A stretch of 64,000 nucleotides of DNA from Phormidesmis sp963710175 (lineage in GTDB: Bacteria; Cyanobacteriota; Cyanobacteriia; Phormidesmidales; Phormidesmidaceae), in NCBI GenBank assembly GCA_963710175.1, contig CAVPZC010000001.1:248001-312000 (forward strand), read 5' to 3'. Shown here in pieces: positions 1 to 9,267 of this stretch. Numbering within the stretch: position 1 is the first letter of the stretch; every line of letters starts with the position of its first letter. Position numbers and translations under genes: made by a program. Under the pieces are notes generated by a model. It was not told the origin of the DNA. It made no database searches and saw only the letters and a program-made list of their open reading frames with translations.

Positions 1-1017
1 GGTGTGAGTGGTGCAGGTGAGCCCTTGGGCTTACTCGGTCAAGCTAGCTGGGTACGAGAGCAACCGCCGCAGCCAAAGAAAGGACGAAAAGCATTAGAGC
101 AGCCTGGCCACAAACCGATAGAAGAGAAAGAGAGCTTTCGCTGGTTGGAGAGCTTGCGCGATGCCGAATCGAAGGTAGGCGCTGGCACTCAACTGGTGCA
201 CATGGGCGATCGCGAAGCCGATATCTTCGAGTTGTTTGCCCAGCCCAGAGTAGCCAACAGTGAGCTGTTGATTCGGGTGAAAACAAACCGTAAGGTCAAA
301 CACGAGCTAGGCAAACTGTTTCCGACCTTGGCGCAATCGCCCGTATTAGGTGAGCTAACTGTCACCGTCAAGCGCACACCTCAACGTCCGCCTAGAACAG
401 CGCGTATCGCCATCCGTGCCATTGCCGTCACAATTGAAGTGCCTGACTATCTGGCTAAACAAAAGCCCAAGTTAGTCCCCGTTGAACTTAACGCGCTACT
501 GGTCGAAGAAGTCACCCCGCCAGCAGATGGCGGCAAACCCATCTGTTGGAAACTGTTGACGAGCCTGCCGTTAGACAGCTTTGAAGCGGCTTGCCAAGCG
601 GTGCGGTGGTACAGCTATCGCTGGCTGATAGAGCGCTATCACTTCACGCTCAAAAGCGGCTGCAAAATAGAAGACTTGCAGTTGCAGCACCGGGACCGTT
701 TGCTCAAAGCTTTAGCCATTTACAGCATTGTCGCTTGGCGACTGATGGCGATGACCTACCAATCGAGATTGACCCCTGATATTAGCTGTGAGGTCATCTT
801 CACACCGACAGAATGGAAGCTACTGCGTCGTCGGTTTGTGCCTATGAGTCGCTCGAAGAAACCGCCTACGCTTCATCAAGCCACCCATTGGCTAGCTCGT
901 CTTGGCGGCTTTCAGGGCCGTAAGGGGGATGGTGAACCAGGCATCAAGACTCTATGGCGGGGCTATACGAAGCTTCAGCATCTGCTCGAAGGCGCTCAAC
1001 TGGCTAAGAAAACATAG
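1..1017 (+). CDS. IS4-family transposase, 5' end cut by the window
   Basis: C-terminal part of a DDE transposase; the frame is open to the first base, so the true start lies outside the window. The segment HMGDREADIFELF near residue 66 is the second catalytic Asp region of Tn5-like IS4 transposases. The stretch YSYRWLIERYHFTLK (from about nt 607) fits the IS4 signature Y-x2-R-x3-E-x6-K exactly and supplies the catalytic Glu. The stop is at 1015-1017. I could not fix the right end of the element; the roughly 110 bases that follow, up to the kinase gene, show no obvious inverted repeat that can be paired without the left end. The visible part has no frameshift, so the copy may be intact. Confidence 0.85.
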   Translation, partial: GVSGAGEPLGLLGQASWVREQPPQPKKGRKALEQPGHKPIEEKESFRWLESLRDAESKVGAGTQLVHMGDREADIFELFAQPRVANSELLIRVKTNRKVKHELGKLFPTLAQSPVLGELTVTVKRTPQRPPRTARIAIRAIAVTIEVPDYLAKQKPKLVPVELNALLVEEVTPPADGGKPICWKLLTSLPLDSFEAACQAVRWYSYRWLIERYHFTLKSGCKIEDLQLQHRDRLLKALAIYSIVAWRLMAMTYQSRLTPDISCEVIFTPTEWKLLRRRFVPMSRSKKPPTLHQATHWLARLGGFQGRKGDGEPGIKTLWRGYTKLQHLLEGAQLAKKT

Positions 1018-1134
1018 GTGCTGCAACGCTTTCAGCGACTTCTGCCTAATGGATAGTATCTATGGGGGTGTTACTACCTTATAGCAGGCAGCTACTAATC
1101 AGCCTGAAGACCAGGCACAGAAGCAGTCGCGAGG

Positions 1135-2700
1135 TTAAACGATTGGATAAGACTTGAGGCCGCTGGCTTCTAAAGGCAGAAAGACGGTCCAGATTGTCCC
1201 CTGGTTAGAGCGCTCACGGACGGTGAGCTTAGCGCCCAAGGCATGGAAAAGATTTTTAGTTGCTTCTAAGTTCAAGCTCAGTCCGCCGGTTTCGGGTTGG
1301 AACATGAGCAGATGGCCTAGCGACTGTAGCGGCGGAGGTGAGCAAGATGACGGCGCACTCTTTTGAGTTGGATCAGCTTGAGACTGAAACTGGAGCTTGA
1401 GCTGGTCACCCGCGTCGAGTACGTGGAGCTGGATATGGCTTCCGGGAGAAACGCTGTGTGTGAAGAGTTCTACCAGGCCCGTTAGCACATGCTGAAGCAT
1501 GGTTGGGTCGCTGGCTACCATCGGCAGCTCGGGCGGCAATCCCACTTCTAGAGAGAGATTTCGACGCTGGGCGGCCTGCTGCCATTGGGGAATGGCTTCT
1601 TGAAAAACTTGATGCAGAGCGATCGCACTCAACGGCGACTTCGGCGTCTGGCTAGCCGCCTCTAGCTCCACCGCCCTGAAGATCAGGCTAAAGCGATCTA
1701 TCTGCTGGGTGCATTCACGGTCAATGCTTTTCAGGCGTTTGATCACCTGCGCGTCTAGATTTTTGCGCTTGAGCAGCGATCGCGTGTAGGTACGAATCGT
1801 CGTTAGCGGCGTGCGAATTTCATGGGCCATTGCCTTGAGTAGTTCGCTGTCAGAAAACTGGCTATTGGTCTGGCCGTTTGTTTGATTGGGGTAATCGCTC
1901 TCGCCGGGACTCGCCGCCTGGGCAAACGCTTGGTCTAGCTGCGAAGCGGGCTGAACGCTCTGAGGTAAGCAGGCCAACATCCAGCGGTTGAACTGGCTAA
2001 CGATGCGATAGTGAGGCTCTTTAGGCGCAAACCTTTCGACCAGCGGGTCAATAAAGTCAAGCTGCTGCGGGCGGCCCAAACGAATGCGCGATCGCAGAAC
2101 TCGCCACACCGAATTCACCACCTGCGGCATAAATGAAAACTGGAAGCGCAGCTCACCGTCAGCGTCTTCGCCGAGCACCAGCACCAGCGAAAATTCGGGT
2201 GTGAGCACAAAAGCAAATCGCTCCTGAGCCAGCGGATCGTCTTCTAACAGGGGTAGTAAATGCGCCGTTGGAGACTGTTTTTGAAACTTTTGCTGAAGCA
2301 GTCGCCCCACCGGAGAGAGGGCGCTAAAGGCAGCGATCTGCTCGGGCGATCGCGGCACAAATGTCCAGCTAGAAATCTGAGAAGCCAGGTCGGGGGCACT
2401 GAGCAGCGGCACCGGTCCGGAGATCAGCAGTGCCTGAGAGGGCCTGGCACGAGAAAATATCGAGGTTTTTGGCTGGCAAGCGGCCCCCTGACCGTTGACT
2501 GTCTGCTGAGTGAGAAGCTGGTTGAGCGCGGCAATTGCCCCCTGCCATTCCCGCTCGGCGCGCTGTTGCTTAGCGGCGGCGGGCAAACTATTGCTGACGG
2601 TGCCCACTTCAGCCGCATCGCTTAAGTGATCGTCCTGGGCAAATTCTCCCAGAGCGACCAGTGCACTAATAGTAGGTAGAAGCTGATCCGTTACGCTCAT
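1135..2700 (-). CDS. Sensor histidine kinase with degenerate ATPase domain
   Basis: 521-residue soluble protein with no membrane segment. Residues 1-280 form a region I do not recognise as a named domain. A dimerisation/phosphoacceptor (HisKA) module follows, with MAHEIRTPLTT, phosphoacceptor His at about residue 293. The C-terminal 150 residues sit where the HATPase_c domain should be and end in a typical GTIWTVFLPL strand. The N-box (normally N-x3-N) reads GLVELFTHS, and no DxGxG or GxGxG motif is visible. The protein may phosphorylate poorly or act as a pseudokinase or scaffold; this is inference. It is divergent from the hydrolase remnant at 2856, and no response regulator lies nearby. 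The GTTACGCTCAT end (2690-2700) gives an ATG start. Confidence 0.8.
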   Translation of the reverse strand: MSVTDQLLPTISALVALGEFAQDDHLSDAAEVGTVSNSLPAAAKQQRAEREWQGAIAALNQLLTQQTVNGQGAACQPKTSIFSRARPSQALLISGPVPLLSAPDLASQISSWTFVPRSPEQIAAFSALSPVGRLLQQKFQKQSPTAHLLPLLEDDPLAQERFAFVLTPEFSLVLVLGEDADGELRFQFSFMPQVVNSVWRVLRSRIRLGRPQQLDFIDPLVERFAPKEPHYRIVSQFNRWMLACLPQSVQPASQLDQAFAQAASPGESDYPNQTNGQTNSQFSDSELLKAMAHEIRTPLTTIRTYTRSLLKRKNLDAQVIKRLKSIDRECTQQIDRFSLIFRAVELEAASQTPKSPLSAIALHQVFQEAIPQWQQAAQRRNLSLEVGLPPELPMVASDPTMLQHVLTGLVELFTHSVSPGSHIQLHVLDAGDQLKLQFQSQADPTQKSAPSSCSPPPLQSLGHLLMFQPETGGLSLNLEATKNLFHALGAKLTVRERSNQGTIWTVFLPLEASGLKSYPIV

Positions 2701-2855
2701 AGCCTCGACGACTGCAAACCCCCGTAAATGACCTACTCCAACACTACCGGTAAGCCTTTTATCATGGCTATGGGTAGAACCGAACGATAGGATTCGGTAT
2801 GGCTTCAGCCGACGCCCAACTCGATGCCTGACTCAATGCCTAACTTAGAGGCCCT

Positions 2856-3472
2856 ATGAAAGATTCGCTTGATCCACTAGAGCCAGACAGCTACCAACTC
2901 CCGGTGATGGTTTGTCCGGGCTTTCACAAGGCTCGGCTGACGGCGCAGTGGGTGCGATCGCTCCCCCTTTCGTTACGCCTCACATAGCCGAGGCTTTCCC
3001 CGCTAATCCGCTGGCCGTGTTTGACTGGCTTGTGCAAACCACTGGCTGGCAGAGCGCTGCTCAGACCGGTCGGGTTCAGCCTATTGTTGCGGTCGGATTC
3101 AGCGCTGGGGTAGTCGGTTTGGCAGGAGCCCTGGCGCTGTGGCAGCAGCAGGGCGGCAAGGTGGCGAAGTTTTTTGCGCTAGATGGCTGGGGAGTGCCGG
3201 TTGTGGGGTTGCCCGTGTGCCGCCTTAGTCACGATAGCTTTACGCACTGGAGCACGCTGCCTTTGGGTGCGGGAGAAGTTAACTTTTATGCCGACCCGCC
3301 CGTCGATCATTTGCAGCTGTGGGCAGCGCCGCAGCGAGTCAACGGGTGGCAGGTGAGCGGCTGGCAGCACGAGGCGGCGAAACTGCCAATGACGGCAGCA
3401 GAATTTCTGAGACGGCAGCTGCAAATAGAATGGGTCAAACAGAAGCCAGCAGGCAGTAGAGCCCCGATGTGA
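2856..3472 (+). pseudogene. Alpha/beta hydrolase-like gene, single-base frameshift
   Basis: The ATG at 2856 opens a frame reading PVMVCPGFHKARLTAQWV, a hydrolase-type N-terminus, but it stops at 2985. The rest (FSAGVVGLAGAL with a nucleophile-elbow-like Ser, then FALDGWGVP) continues to 3472 in the frame shifted by one base. Adding one C to the CCCCC run at 2962-2968 gives QWVRSLPPFVTPHIAEAF and joins both halves into one protein of about 205 residues. I therefore read this as one gene broken by a one-base loss in a homopolymer, or as a sequencing error there. An ATG at 2912 could still give a 186-residue product lacking the conserved start. The substrate is unknown. It is divergent from the upstream kinase gene. 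Confidence 0.7.
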
Positions 3473-3662
3473 GCAGATGTTTCTTTTCCCTGACAAGGCC
3501 CGGTAGAAATATCTTGTTGTAAGTTTGGCTACAATTTACACTAAATAAGCTCCCCCTTTTAATCTCGCAAGTTCAGCTCAGTAGCACGGCTCCAGGTTTA
3601 CTGACAGGTTTACAGACTCAATTTTTCCGTTCCCGGTTGGCGTTTCCCTCTTTGAACTTCTT

Positions 3663-5420
3663 ATGGCTTCTACGATCACGCTAGAATCTTCAACGGCTAC
3701 CCAACGAATTAGCGGCGCTTACGCGCTGATTGATAGCCTGGTGCGCCACGGCGTTGAACATGTTTTTGGCTATCCGGGCGGTGCCATTCTGCCGATTTAC
3801 GATGAGCTGTATCAGTCTGAGGCGCGGGGGCTGATCAAGCATATTCTGGTGCGCCACGAGCAGGGGGCCGCCCACGCTGCTGATGGCTATGCCCGAGCGA
3901 CCGGAAAAGTAGGTGTCTGCTTTGCGACTTCCGGCCCTGGGGCAACCAACCTGGTAACGGGAATTGCCACTGCGCAAATGGATTCAATCCCGATGGTAGT
4001 AGTAACTGGCCAGGTAACTCGCGCGGCGATTGGTACTGACGCTTTTCAAGAAACTGACATTCACGGGATTACGCTGCCGATTGTCAAACACTCCTATGTG
4101 GTGCGCGATCCCAACCAGATGGCGCAAATTGTCGCCGAAGCTTTTTACATTGCCAGAACCGGCAGGCCGGGCCCAGTTTTGATTGATGTGCCTAAAGATG
4201 TGGGCCTGGAAGAAATTGACTATATTCCTGTTGAGCCTGGCGATGTGAAGATTCCCGGCTACGCGCCTCAGGTAGAGGGCGATGTGGATCAAATCGATCA
4301 GGCGATCGCTCTATTGCGCGAAGCCAAATCGCCGCTGCTGTATGTGGGTGGGGGGGCGATCGCAGCCGGTGCCCACGGCGAAATTCAAACCCTGGCCGAA
4401 GCCTTTGCTACGCCTATTACCACTACCCTGATGGGTAAAGGCGCTGTTGATGAGCACCACCCGCTGTCGGTTGGCATGTTGGGTATGCACGGCACGGCCT
4501 ACGCCAACTTTGCCGTCAGTCAGTGCGATCTGCTAGTGGCCATCGGTGCGCGCTTTGACGACCGAGTGACGGGCAAGCTAGATGAATTTGCAGCCAGGGC
4601 CAAAGTCATTCACATCGATATTGACCCCGCAGAAGTAGGCAAAAACCGCCGACCAGAAGTTCCCATCGTTGGCGATGTTAGAGCCGTGCTACAGAAGCTG
4701 CTGGCTCAGCTAGAGAACCAGGAGAGGCCCGATCCCCAGCAGACCCGCGCCTGGCTGGATCGCATCAACACTTGGCGCACCGACTTCCCGCTGCTAGCTC
4801 CCATTTACCCCGACTCGATTTCCCCGCAGTCAGTCATTGTCGAGCTGACGAAGCAGGCTCCTCACGCCTACTGCACGACCGACGTGGGCCAGCATCAGAT
4901 GTGGGCGGCGCAGTTTTTGAGGAATGGGCCTCGCCAGTGGATTTCCAGCGCTGGTCTGGGTACGATGGGCTTTGGCCTACCCGCAGCGATGGGAGTAAAA
5001 GTTGCTTTTCCCGATCAGCAGGTGCTCTGCATCAGCGGCGATGCTAGCTTTCAGATGAATCTGCAAGAGCTGGCGACGCTGAAGCAGTACGGCATCAACG
5101 TAAAAACAGTGATTTTGAACAATGGCTGGCAGGGAATGGTGCGCCAGTGGCAGCAGGCCTTTTTTGGGGAGCGCTATTCGTCTTCTAATATGGAGGTGGG
5201 TATGCCCGATTTTGTCCTGTTAGCTCAGGCCTTTGGAATCAAGGGAATGGTTGTGAATGAGCCGGGTGAGTTGGCAGGGGCAATCGCCCAAATGCTCGAA
5301 CACGACGGCCCAGTGCTGATGGATGTGCGGGTGCGCCGCGACGAAAACTGCTATCCGATGATTCCCCCCAATAAGAGCAATGCCGATATGGTGGGCCTGC
5401 CCGATAAACCGAGACCCTAG
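3663..5420 (+). CDS. ilvB: Acetolactate synthase large (catalytic) subunit
   Basis: 585 residues, the usual length. The enzyme condenses two pyruvates, or pyruvate and 2-oxobutyrate, to start valine/leucine/isoleucine synthesis; it uses TPP, Mg2+ and FAD and works with a small regulatory subunit that is not in this window. Visible signatures: the N-terminal FGYPGGAILPIYDEL, the proton-relay Glu in VRHEQGAAHAADGYARATG (about residue 66), and the C-terminal TPP motif starting GDASFQMN near residue 459 and continuing to NNGWQGMVRQWQ. It appears monocistronic: the next gene is 190 bp downstream and unrelated. About 190 bp upstream are free for a promoter; I found no leader-peptide attenuator. The ATG start is consistent with family length. 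Confidence 0.95.
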   Translation: MASTITLESSTATQRISGAYALIDSLVRHGVEHVFGYPGGAILPIYDELYQSEARGLIKHILVRHEQGAAHAADGYARATGKVGVCFATSGPGATNLVTGIATAQMDSIPMVVVTGQVTRAAIGTDAFQETDIHGITLPIVKHSYVVRDPNQMAQIVAEAFYIARTGRPGPVLIDVPKDVGLEEIDYIPVEPGDVKIPGYAPQVEGDVDQIDQAIALLREAKSPLLYVGGGAIAAGAHGEIQTLAEAFATPITTTLMGKGAVDEHHPLSVGMLGMHGTAYANFAVSQCDLLVAIGARFDDRVTGKLDEFAARAKVIHIDIDPAEVGKNRRPEVPIVGDVRAVLQKLLAQLENQERPDPQQTRAWLDRINTWRTDFPLLAPIYPDSISPQSVIVELTKQAPHAYCTTDVGQHQMWAAQFLRNGPRQWISSAGLGTMGFGLPAAMGVKVAFPDQQVLCISGDASFQMNLQELATLKQYGINVKTVILNNGWQGMVRQWQQAFFGERYSSSNMEVGMPDFVLLAQAFGIKGMVVNEPGELAGAIAQMLEHDGPVLMDVRVRRDENCYPMIPPNKSNADMVGLPDKPRP

Positions 5421-5609
5421 AGAGACTCACAGAGAGATTTGCAGATAAATTTTGTAGAAAGAATTTGTGATTAGGCTTGTTCTTCTCCCGCTAGCGGGGT
5501 AGTATGCGCGTAATTTAATTGATGGCAGTGCTGCATTTGCTTAGAGGCTTCCTTTCTCTGAGCAATGCAGCAATCAATCCCGCTACACAAATCAACCTGA
5601 TACTGTCGC

Positions 5610-6407
5610 ATGGTCTTTGCTACCAAGTTTAATCCTGCTGGGTCCAATCCCGCTGATCAGTTTCCGCACCGTCAGGCTGATCGAGCCAAGAGCGATAAAT
5701 CTACCTGCCTGGTCGACCCGCCTGTTAAGCTGCGTCACTCCTCTCTGAGCCAGTCCGATCAAACTCAGTTTTTAATTGCCCAGGCTGCGCTCCAGCCGGT
5801 TTTCTCCGCTGATCTGGCGCGACCTGCTGCTCAAGCGCGATCGCTGCGGCAAATTCCCTTTGCAGGCAATTCACTCACTGAAGGCGACGGTCAACCTCAA
5901 AGCCAGCCGTCAGCGTCAGAAAACCCTGCGGCTGATAAGGTAGTCCCTTTGCATATGGGTAATCCGGCTGTCCGTATACGAACTGACGCCTCCGGTTCAG
6001 CGCTACCATTCCCCGATAAGTCCAAGCTACCCTGGCGGCTGCGGCTGCTTAACCGGGTTCAGCAAGGGTCAACTGTCGTAACTGGGGTTTTGTTCACTGG
6101 GGCTTTGATTGCCTATGCCTCGACTGTCTATATCGATAAGTCGACTGGCCGCGCTTTAGTTGAGTTAGATGCGCTTCAGGGTGAATCGCAGCAGCTCACC
6201 TCAGCCAACGAAGCGATTAAACAGAGCCTGGCTGAGCAGGCCGCAGCAGTAGATTCGGGGCTAAAACCTTATGATCCTGGAGATGTGCTATTTTTATCTC
6301 CTGCGCCTCAGAGAGAAACCCAGAGAGAAACCCAGAGAGAAACCCAGGGGGAAACTGATTCGGTAGAAGCTACGCCCGTCGAGATGCCGCGTCCACTGGG
6401 TTACTGA
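5610..6407 (+). CDS. FtsL-like membrane protein upstream of PBP
   Basis: 265 residues. A long polar, low-complexity N-terminus (about 1-140) is followed by a basic stretch (PWRLRLLNRVQQ), one membrane segment (about 152-172, VVTGVLFTGALIAYASTVYI), and a short periplasmic helix with LxxLQGESQQLTSANEAIKQ-type heptads. That layout, immediately 5' of a class B penicillin-binding protein, is what cyanobacterial FtsL-like division proteins look like; sequence identity alone does not prove it. Near the C-terminus the tetrapeptide QRET is repeated three times, from a 12-bp tandem DNA repeat at about 6308-6349. The gap to the PBP gene is 33 bp, so the two are probably cotranscribed. Role inferred: septal peptidoglycan synthesis. 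Confidence 0.65.
   Translation: MVFATKFNPAGSNPADQFPHRQADRAKSDKSTCLVDPPVKLRHSSLSQSDQTQFLIAQAALQPVFSADLARPAAQARSLRQIPFAGNSLTEGDGQPQSQPSASENPAADKVVPLHMGNPAVRIRTDASGSALPFPDKSKLPWRLRLLNRVQQGSTVVTGVLFTGALIAYASTVYIDKSTGRALVELDALQGESQQLTSANEAIKQSLAEQAAAVDSGLKPYDPGDVLFLSPAPQRETQRETQRETQGETDSVEATPVEMPRPLGY
6308..6349 (+). repeat. 12-bp in-frame tandem repeat (QRET units)
   Basis: The 12-mer CAGAGAGAAACC occurs three times head to tail inside the FtsL-like gene, followed by a diverged copy. It encodes QRET repeats. Unit length is a multiple of three, so copy-number change would alter only tail length. Confidence 0.7.
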
Positions 6408-6440
6408 AGTTTCTGTGACTGGGTCCCTTGTCTTTAGTCG

Positions 6441-8249
6441 GTGAACGACAGCATGGCCGCTTCTACTCGCCCGCGATCTTCTAGAGGAAAGGCTAACCCA
6501 CCCGGTTCTGTGCGCCGCCGCCGTCCCGCTACTCGCTTATCTCGCTCCGCCCAAATTCGCGATCGCCTCAGCTCGCCTCGTCTCCGCCTGATTACTGTGT
6601 GGCTGGTGCTGATTGTTGGGATGGTGGGACTGGGGGGTAGGCTGGCCTATTTGCAGCTGCTTATTGGCGCTGATCTAAAGCTGATGGCAAAGGAGCAGCA
6701 GACCATTCGGGCGACGCCCCGCGCTGCCAGACGGCAAATAATTGACCTTCAGGGCAACGTAATCGCGATGGATCGGGTGGTGTATACCCTGTATGTGCAT
6801 CCGATGCTCTTTAAAAAGTCGGACAAGACGATTGCCGAGGCGCTCAGCGCTGTGCTAGAGCGCGATTCTAATGAGCTGCTGGCGCTATTTGCTGAGCAGG
6901 AGAGCGGCATCAAGCTCAGCACCGATATTGCAGAAGAAACGGCTAAACGGTTGCAGGCGCTGCGGCTAGACGGTCTAGACTTGCTGCCCTCTCCTCAGCG
7001 GGTGTATCCCCAGGGTGAGCTATTTTCGCCAGTTACCGGCTATGTCGATTTGGAGGGCGTCCCCCAAGAAGGTATCGAGCTGAGTTTGCAAAAGCAGCTG
7101 ACGTATGAAGATCCGCAAACAGGGGAAGCGACGCCTTTGCAGCAGGTCACCCGCGACGATGTGCAGATGCAGCTAACGATTGACAGCCGATTACAGCGCA
7201 TCGCTCAGGAAAACTTAGCGGCTACAGTAGCTCAGTACGGCGCTAAACGGGGAGCGCTGCTGGTGATGGACAGCCACAACGGGGAGATTTTGACGATGGC
7301 GATCGCTCCCACTTACAACCCCAACCGCTACTACGATGCGAATTTAGAGTATTTCAGAAACTGGGCAGTGAGCGATCTCTACGAGCCTGGTTCTACCTTT
7401 AAGCCGATCAATGTAGCGATCGCTCTCGAAAACGGCAGCATGGCTCCAGGCGACTACGTCTATGATGAAGGCCGCATTCAAATTGGCGAATGGCCCATTC
7501 AAAACGTAGATTTCTCTAGTCAGGGGGGCCGAGGGGCCATCTCATTGACCGATGTGCTGCGCTACTCCAGCAACGTCGGCATGGTCCATGTGATGGAGAG
7601 TGTGCCCCGCACTGCCTACTACAGCTGGCTAGAGAAATTGGGCTTGGGTCTCCCTACCGGCATCGAGCTACCGGGTGAAGCCAGCGGGCAAATTAAAGAG
7701 CGCAGCCAGTTTGTCGGCAGCGCCATTGAAGCGGCTACGACTGCTTTTGGCCAGGGCTTTTCGCTCACGCCGCTACAGATGCTTCAGCTCCAGGGCACTC
7801 TGGCCAACGGCGGCAAGCTGGTTACCCCCCATATTGTGCGCGGACTCACCAATGCTGGTGGCGAGCTGACCTGGACTCCAGAACGCGCCACGTCTCAGCA
7901 GCTTTTTTCACCTGAGACCACGCAGCAGGTCTTAGGAATGATGCAAGAGGTCGTAGATGACGGCACGGGATCGGCAGCAAAAATCAAAGGCTACCAGATT
8001 GCTGGCAAAACAGGCACCGCTCAAAAAGCAACCGAATATGGCACTTACGGCGATCAGCGGATTACTAGCTTTGTCGCCATTGCCCCCGTTAGCAAGCCTC
8101 GCTATGTGGTGCTAGCTGTGATTGACGAGCCGCAGGGCGAAAATGCCTACGGGGGAACGGTGGCTGCTCCTCTGGTGAAGAAAATGCTGGAGTCGCTGGT
8201 AGTGCTAGAAGGCGTTGCACCTGACGCGCCTGCTAAAGCATCCCCTTAG
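6441..8249 (+). CDS. ftsI: Class B penicillin-binding protein (FtsI/PBP2-like transpeptidase)
   Basis: 602 residues. A basic cytoplasmic tail precedes one membrane anchor (about residues 52-74); a PBP dimerisation domain and a transpeptidase domain follow. Active-site motifs are complete: PGSTFKP with the nucleophile Ser at 318, SSN at 376-378, and KTGT starting at Lys523. The protein cross-links septal peptidoglycan on the periplasmic side. The annotated start is GTG at 6441; an in-frame ATG at 6453 is an alternative that removes only four residues. It sits 33 bp after the FtsL-like gene, supporting a division role rather than elongation (PBP2/MrdA). No murE follows, unlike in many other bacteria. 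Confidence 0.88.
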   Translation: MNDSMAASTRPRSSRGKANPPGSVRRRRPATRLSRSAQIRDRLSSPRLRLITVWLVLIVGMVGLGGRLAYLQLLIGADLKLMAKEQQTIRATPRAARRQIIDLQGNVIAMDRVVYTLYVHPMLFKKSDKTIAEALSAVLERDSNELLALFAEQESGIKLSTDIAEETAKRLQALRLDGLDLLPSPQRVYPQGELFSPVTGYVDLEGVPQEGIELSLQKQLTYEDPQTGEATPLQQVTRDDVQMQLTIDSRLQRIAQENLAATVAQYGAKRGALLVMDSHNGEILTMAIAPTYNPNRYYDANLEYFRNWAVSDLYEPGSTFKPINVAIALENGSMAPGDYVYDEGRIQIGEWPIQNVDFSSQGGRGAISLTDVLRYSSNVGMVHVMESVPRTAYYSWLEKLGLGLPTGIELPGEASGQIKERSQFVGSAIEAATTAFGQGFSLTPLQMLQLQGTLANGGKLVTPHIVRGLTNAGGELTWTPERATSQQLFSPETTQQVLGMMQEVVDDGTGSAAKIKGYQIAGKTGTAQKATEYGTYGDQRITSFVAIAPVSKPRYVVLAVIDEPQGENAYGGTVAAPLVKKMLESLVVLEGVAPDAPAKASP

Positions 8250-8287
8250 ATGGCTTCCCTCAGAATACTTTTCTTAGCATGCCTTCC

Positions 8288-9208
8288 TCAGAATGCTCCG
8301 AGACAGCTTTCCACTGGCACCCTAGTCCCGGCATTGATTCGAGAAAGCCCGGCTACGTCCATTACTGAGCCATCGTAGCGGACATCTGTAACTTTCTGGC
8401 CAAGCTGCAAATGTCTCTCTGGGTCGAGATAGGTCTGCCCATCAACAGTCATTGGCCTATCGTCGGTGTAAGCCTGGCCGGTGATGGTGTTACCGCTTAC
8501 CGTCCCAGTAATGCAAGCACCTTCTTCATGGTCGATGTGGCCAAAATTACCAGTTACCGTATTTCCCAATTTCCGAAAGGTGAATAAGTAGCCGCCGCTC
8601 GCTAGCAGCTCCTGATCGGTGACAATGCGGTTGGGGTATTCGGCTGTGGCCATTCGGTAGTTGCCATCGGGCAGGGATGCCAGTGTGGGGCTAACGGGCA
8701 GGGGCGCTTCAGGCCTAGGATTGGCGGCAGCGTTGCTGTTACTGCCGCTCTGACAGGTAAGGGTGGCGTTTACCGGGCCAAACCCGTTTTCGTCCATCGC
8801 CTCATCAGTATTTTCTAAGCCTAGCAAGGCGGCGTAGTAAGCCGGATTGTCTACTACCAGCTGACGGGCTTCAGCTATAGGCGTTTCGTAAATCGTCAGC
8901 GTCCGTTCGGAGGCAATATCGACATCTACCGGCGGCGATTCGTCCTGCCCTGATGAAACAAAGGAGGGAAACTGCTCGAAAAGGAAAACGCTGTTGCCTT
9001 CTATTTCACTGACGGTGATGAAGGCACGCATCCCCAGCGGATTGAGCGTGCCAGAGCTGGGATCAAAAGCGCAAACGGTTATTGGCTCTGGCGTTTGAGG
9101 GTCTAAAGTTTGAGCGCGGGTGGGAAGAGGGGCGATCGCCACTCCACAGGCCGCGGCACCAATAGCAAACGCAAGCCGCACTGAAACCCTGAAACTGTCG
9201 TTAGACAT
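8288..9208 (-). CDS. Exported protein of unknown function, paralogue of neighbour
   Basis: 306 residues with a signal peptide (basic start, hydrophobic core about residues 12-27, likely cut after TRAQ). The C-terminal half carries SLPDGNYRMATAEYPNR, then FRKLGNTVTGNFG, ACITGTVSGNTITGQAY and a final LSRINAGTRVP with a late Cys. The same order of motifs occurs in the protein encoded at 9268-10200, so the two are tandem paralogues on the same strand, 59 bp apart. The GxVxGNxxxG pattern resembles a small beta-rich domain found after many cyanobacterial signal peptides; I cannot assign a function. It probably acts in the periplasm. The ATG start is supported by the signal peptide. Confidence 0.75.
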   Translation of the reverse strand: MSNDSFRVSVRLAFAIGAAACGVAIAPLPTRAQTLDPQTPEPITVCAFDPSSGTLNPLGMRAFITVSEIEGNSVFLFEQFPSFVSSGQDESPPVDVDIASERTLTIYETPIAEARQLVVDNPAYYAALLGLENTDEAMDENGFGPVNATLTCQSGSNSNAAANPRPEAPLPVSPTLASLPDGNYRMATAEYPNRIVTDQELLASGGYLFTFRKLGNTVTGNFGHIDHEEGACITGTVSGNTITGQAYTDDRPMTVDGQTYLDPERHLQLGQKVTDVRYDGSVMDVAGLSRINAGTRVPVESCLGAF

Positions 9209-9267
9209 AGTTGATTCGACAATAGTTGTTAACTCTATATGCTCACAGATCTCTAGCTCAGCCGCTA

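Noticed and set aside
3520..3545. ilvB promoter with TACAAT -10
   Set aside because: A -35 hexamer at proper spacing is not visible; support is too weak to list.
5487..5498. Palindrome CCCGCTAGCGGG after ilvB
   Set aside because: There is no loop and no T-run, so it is not a terminator; a chance palindrome cannot be excluded.
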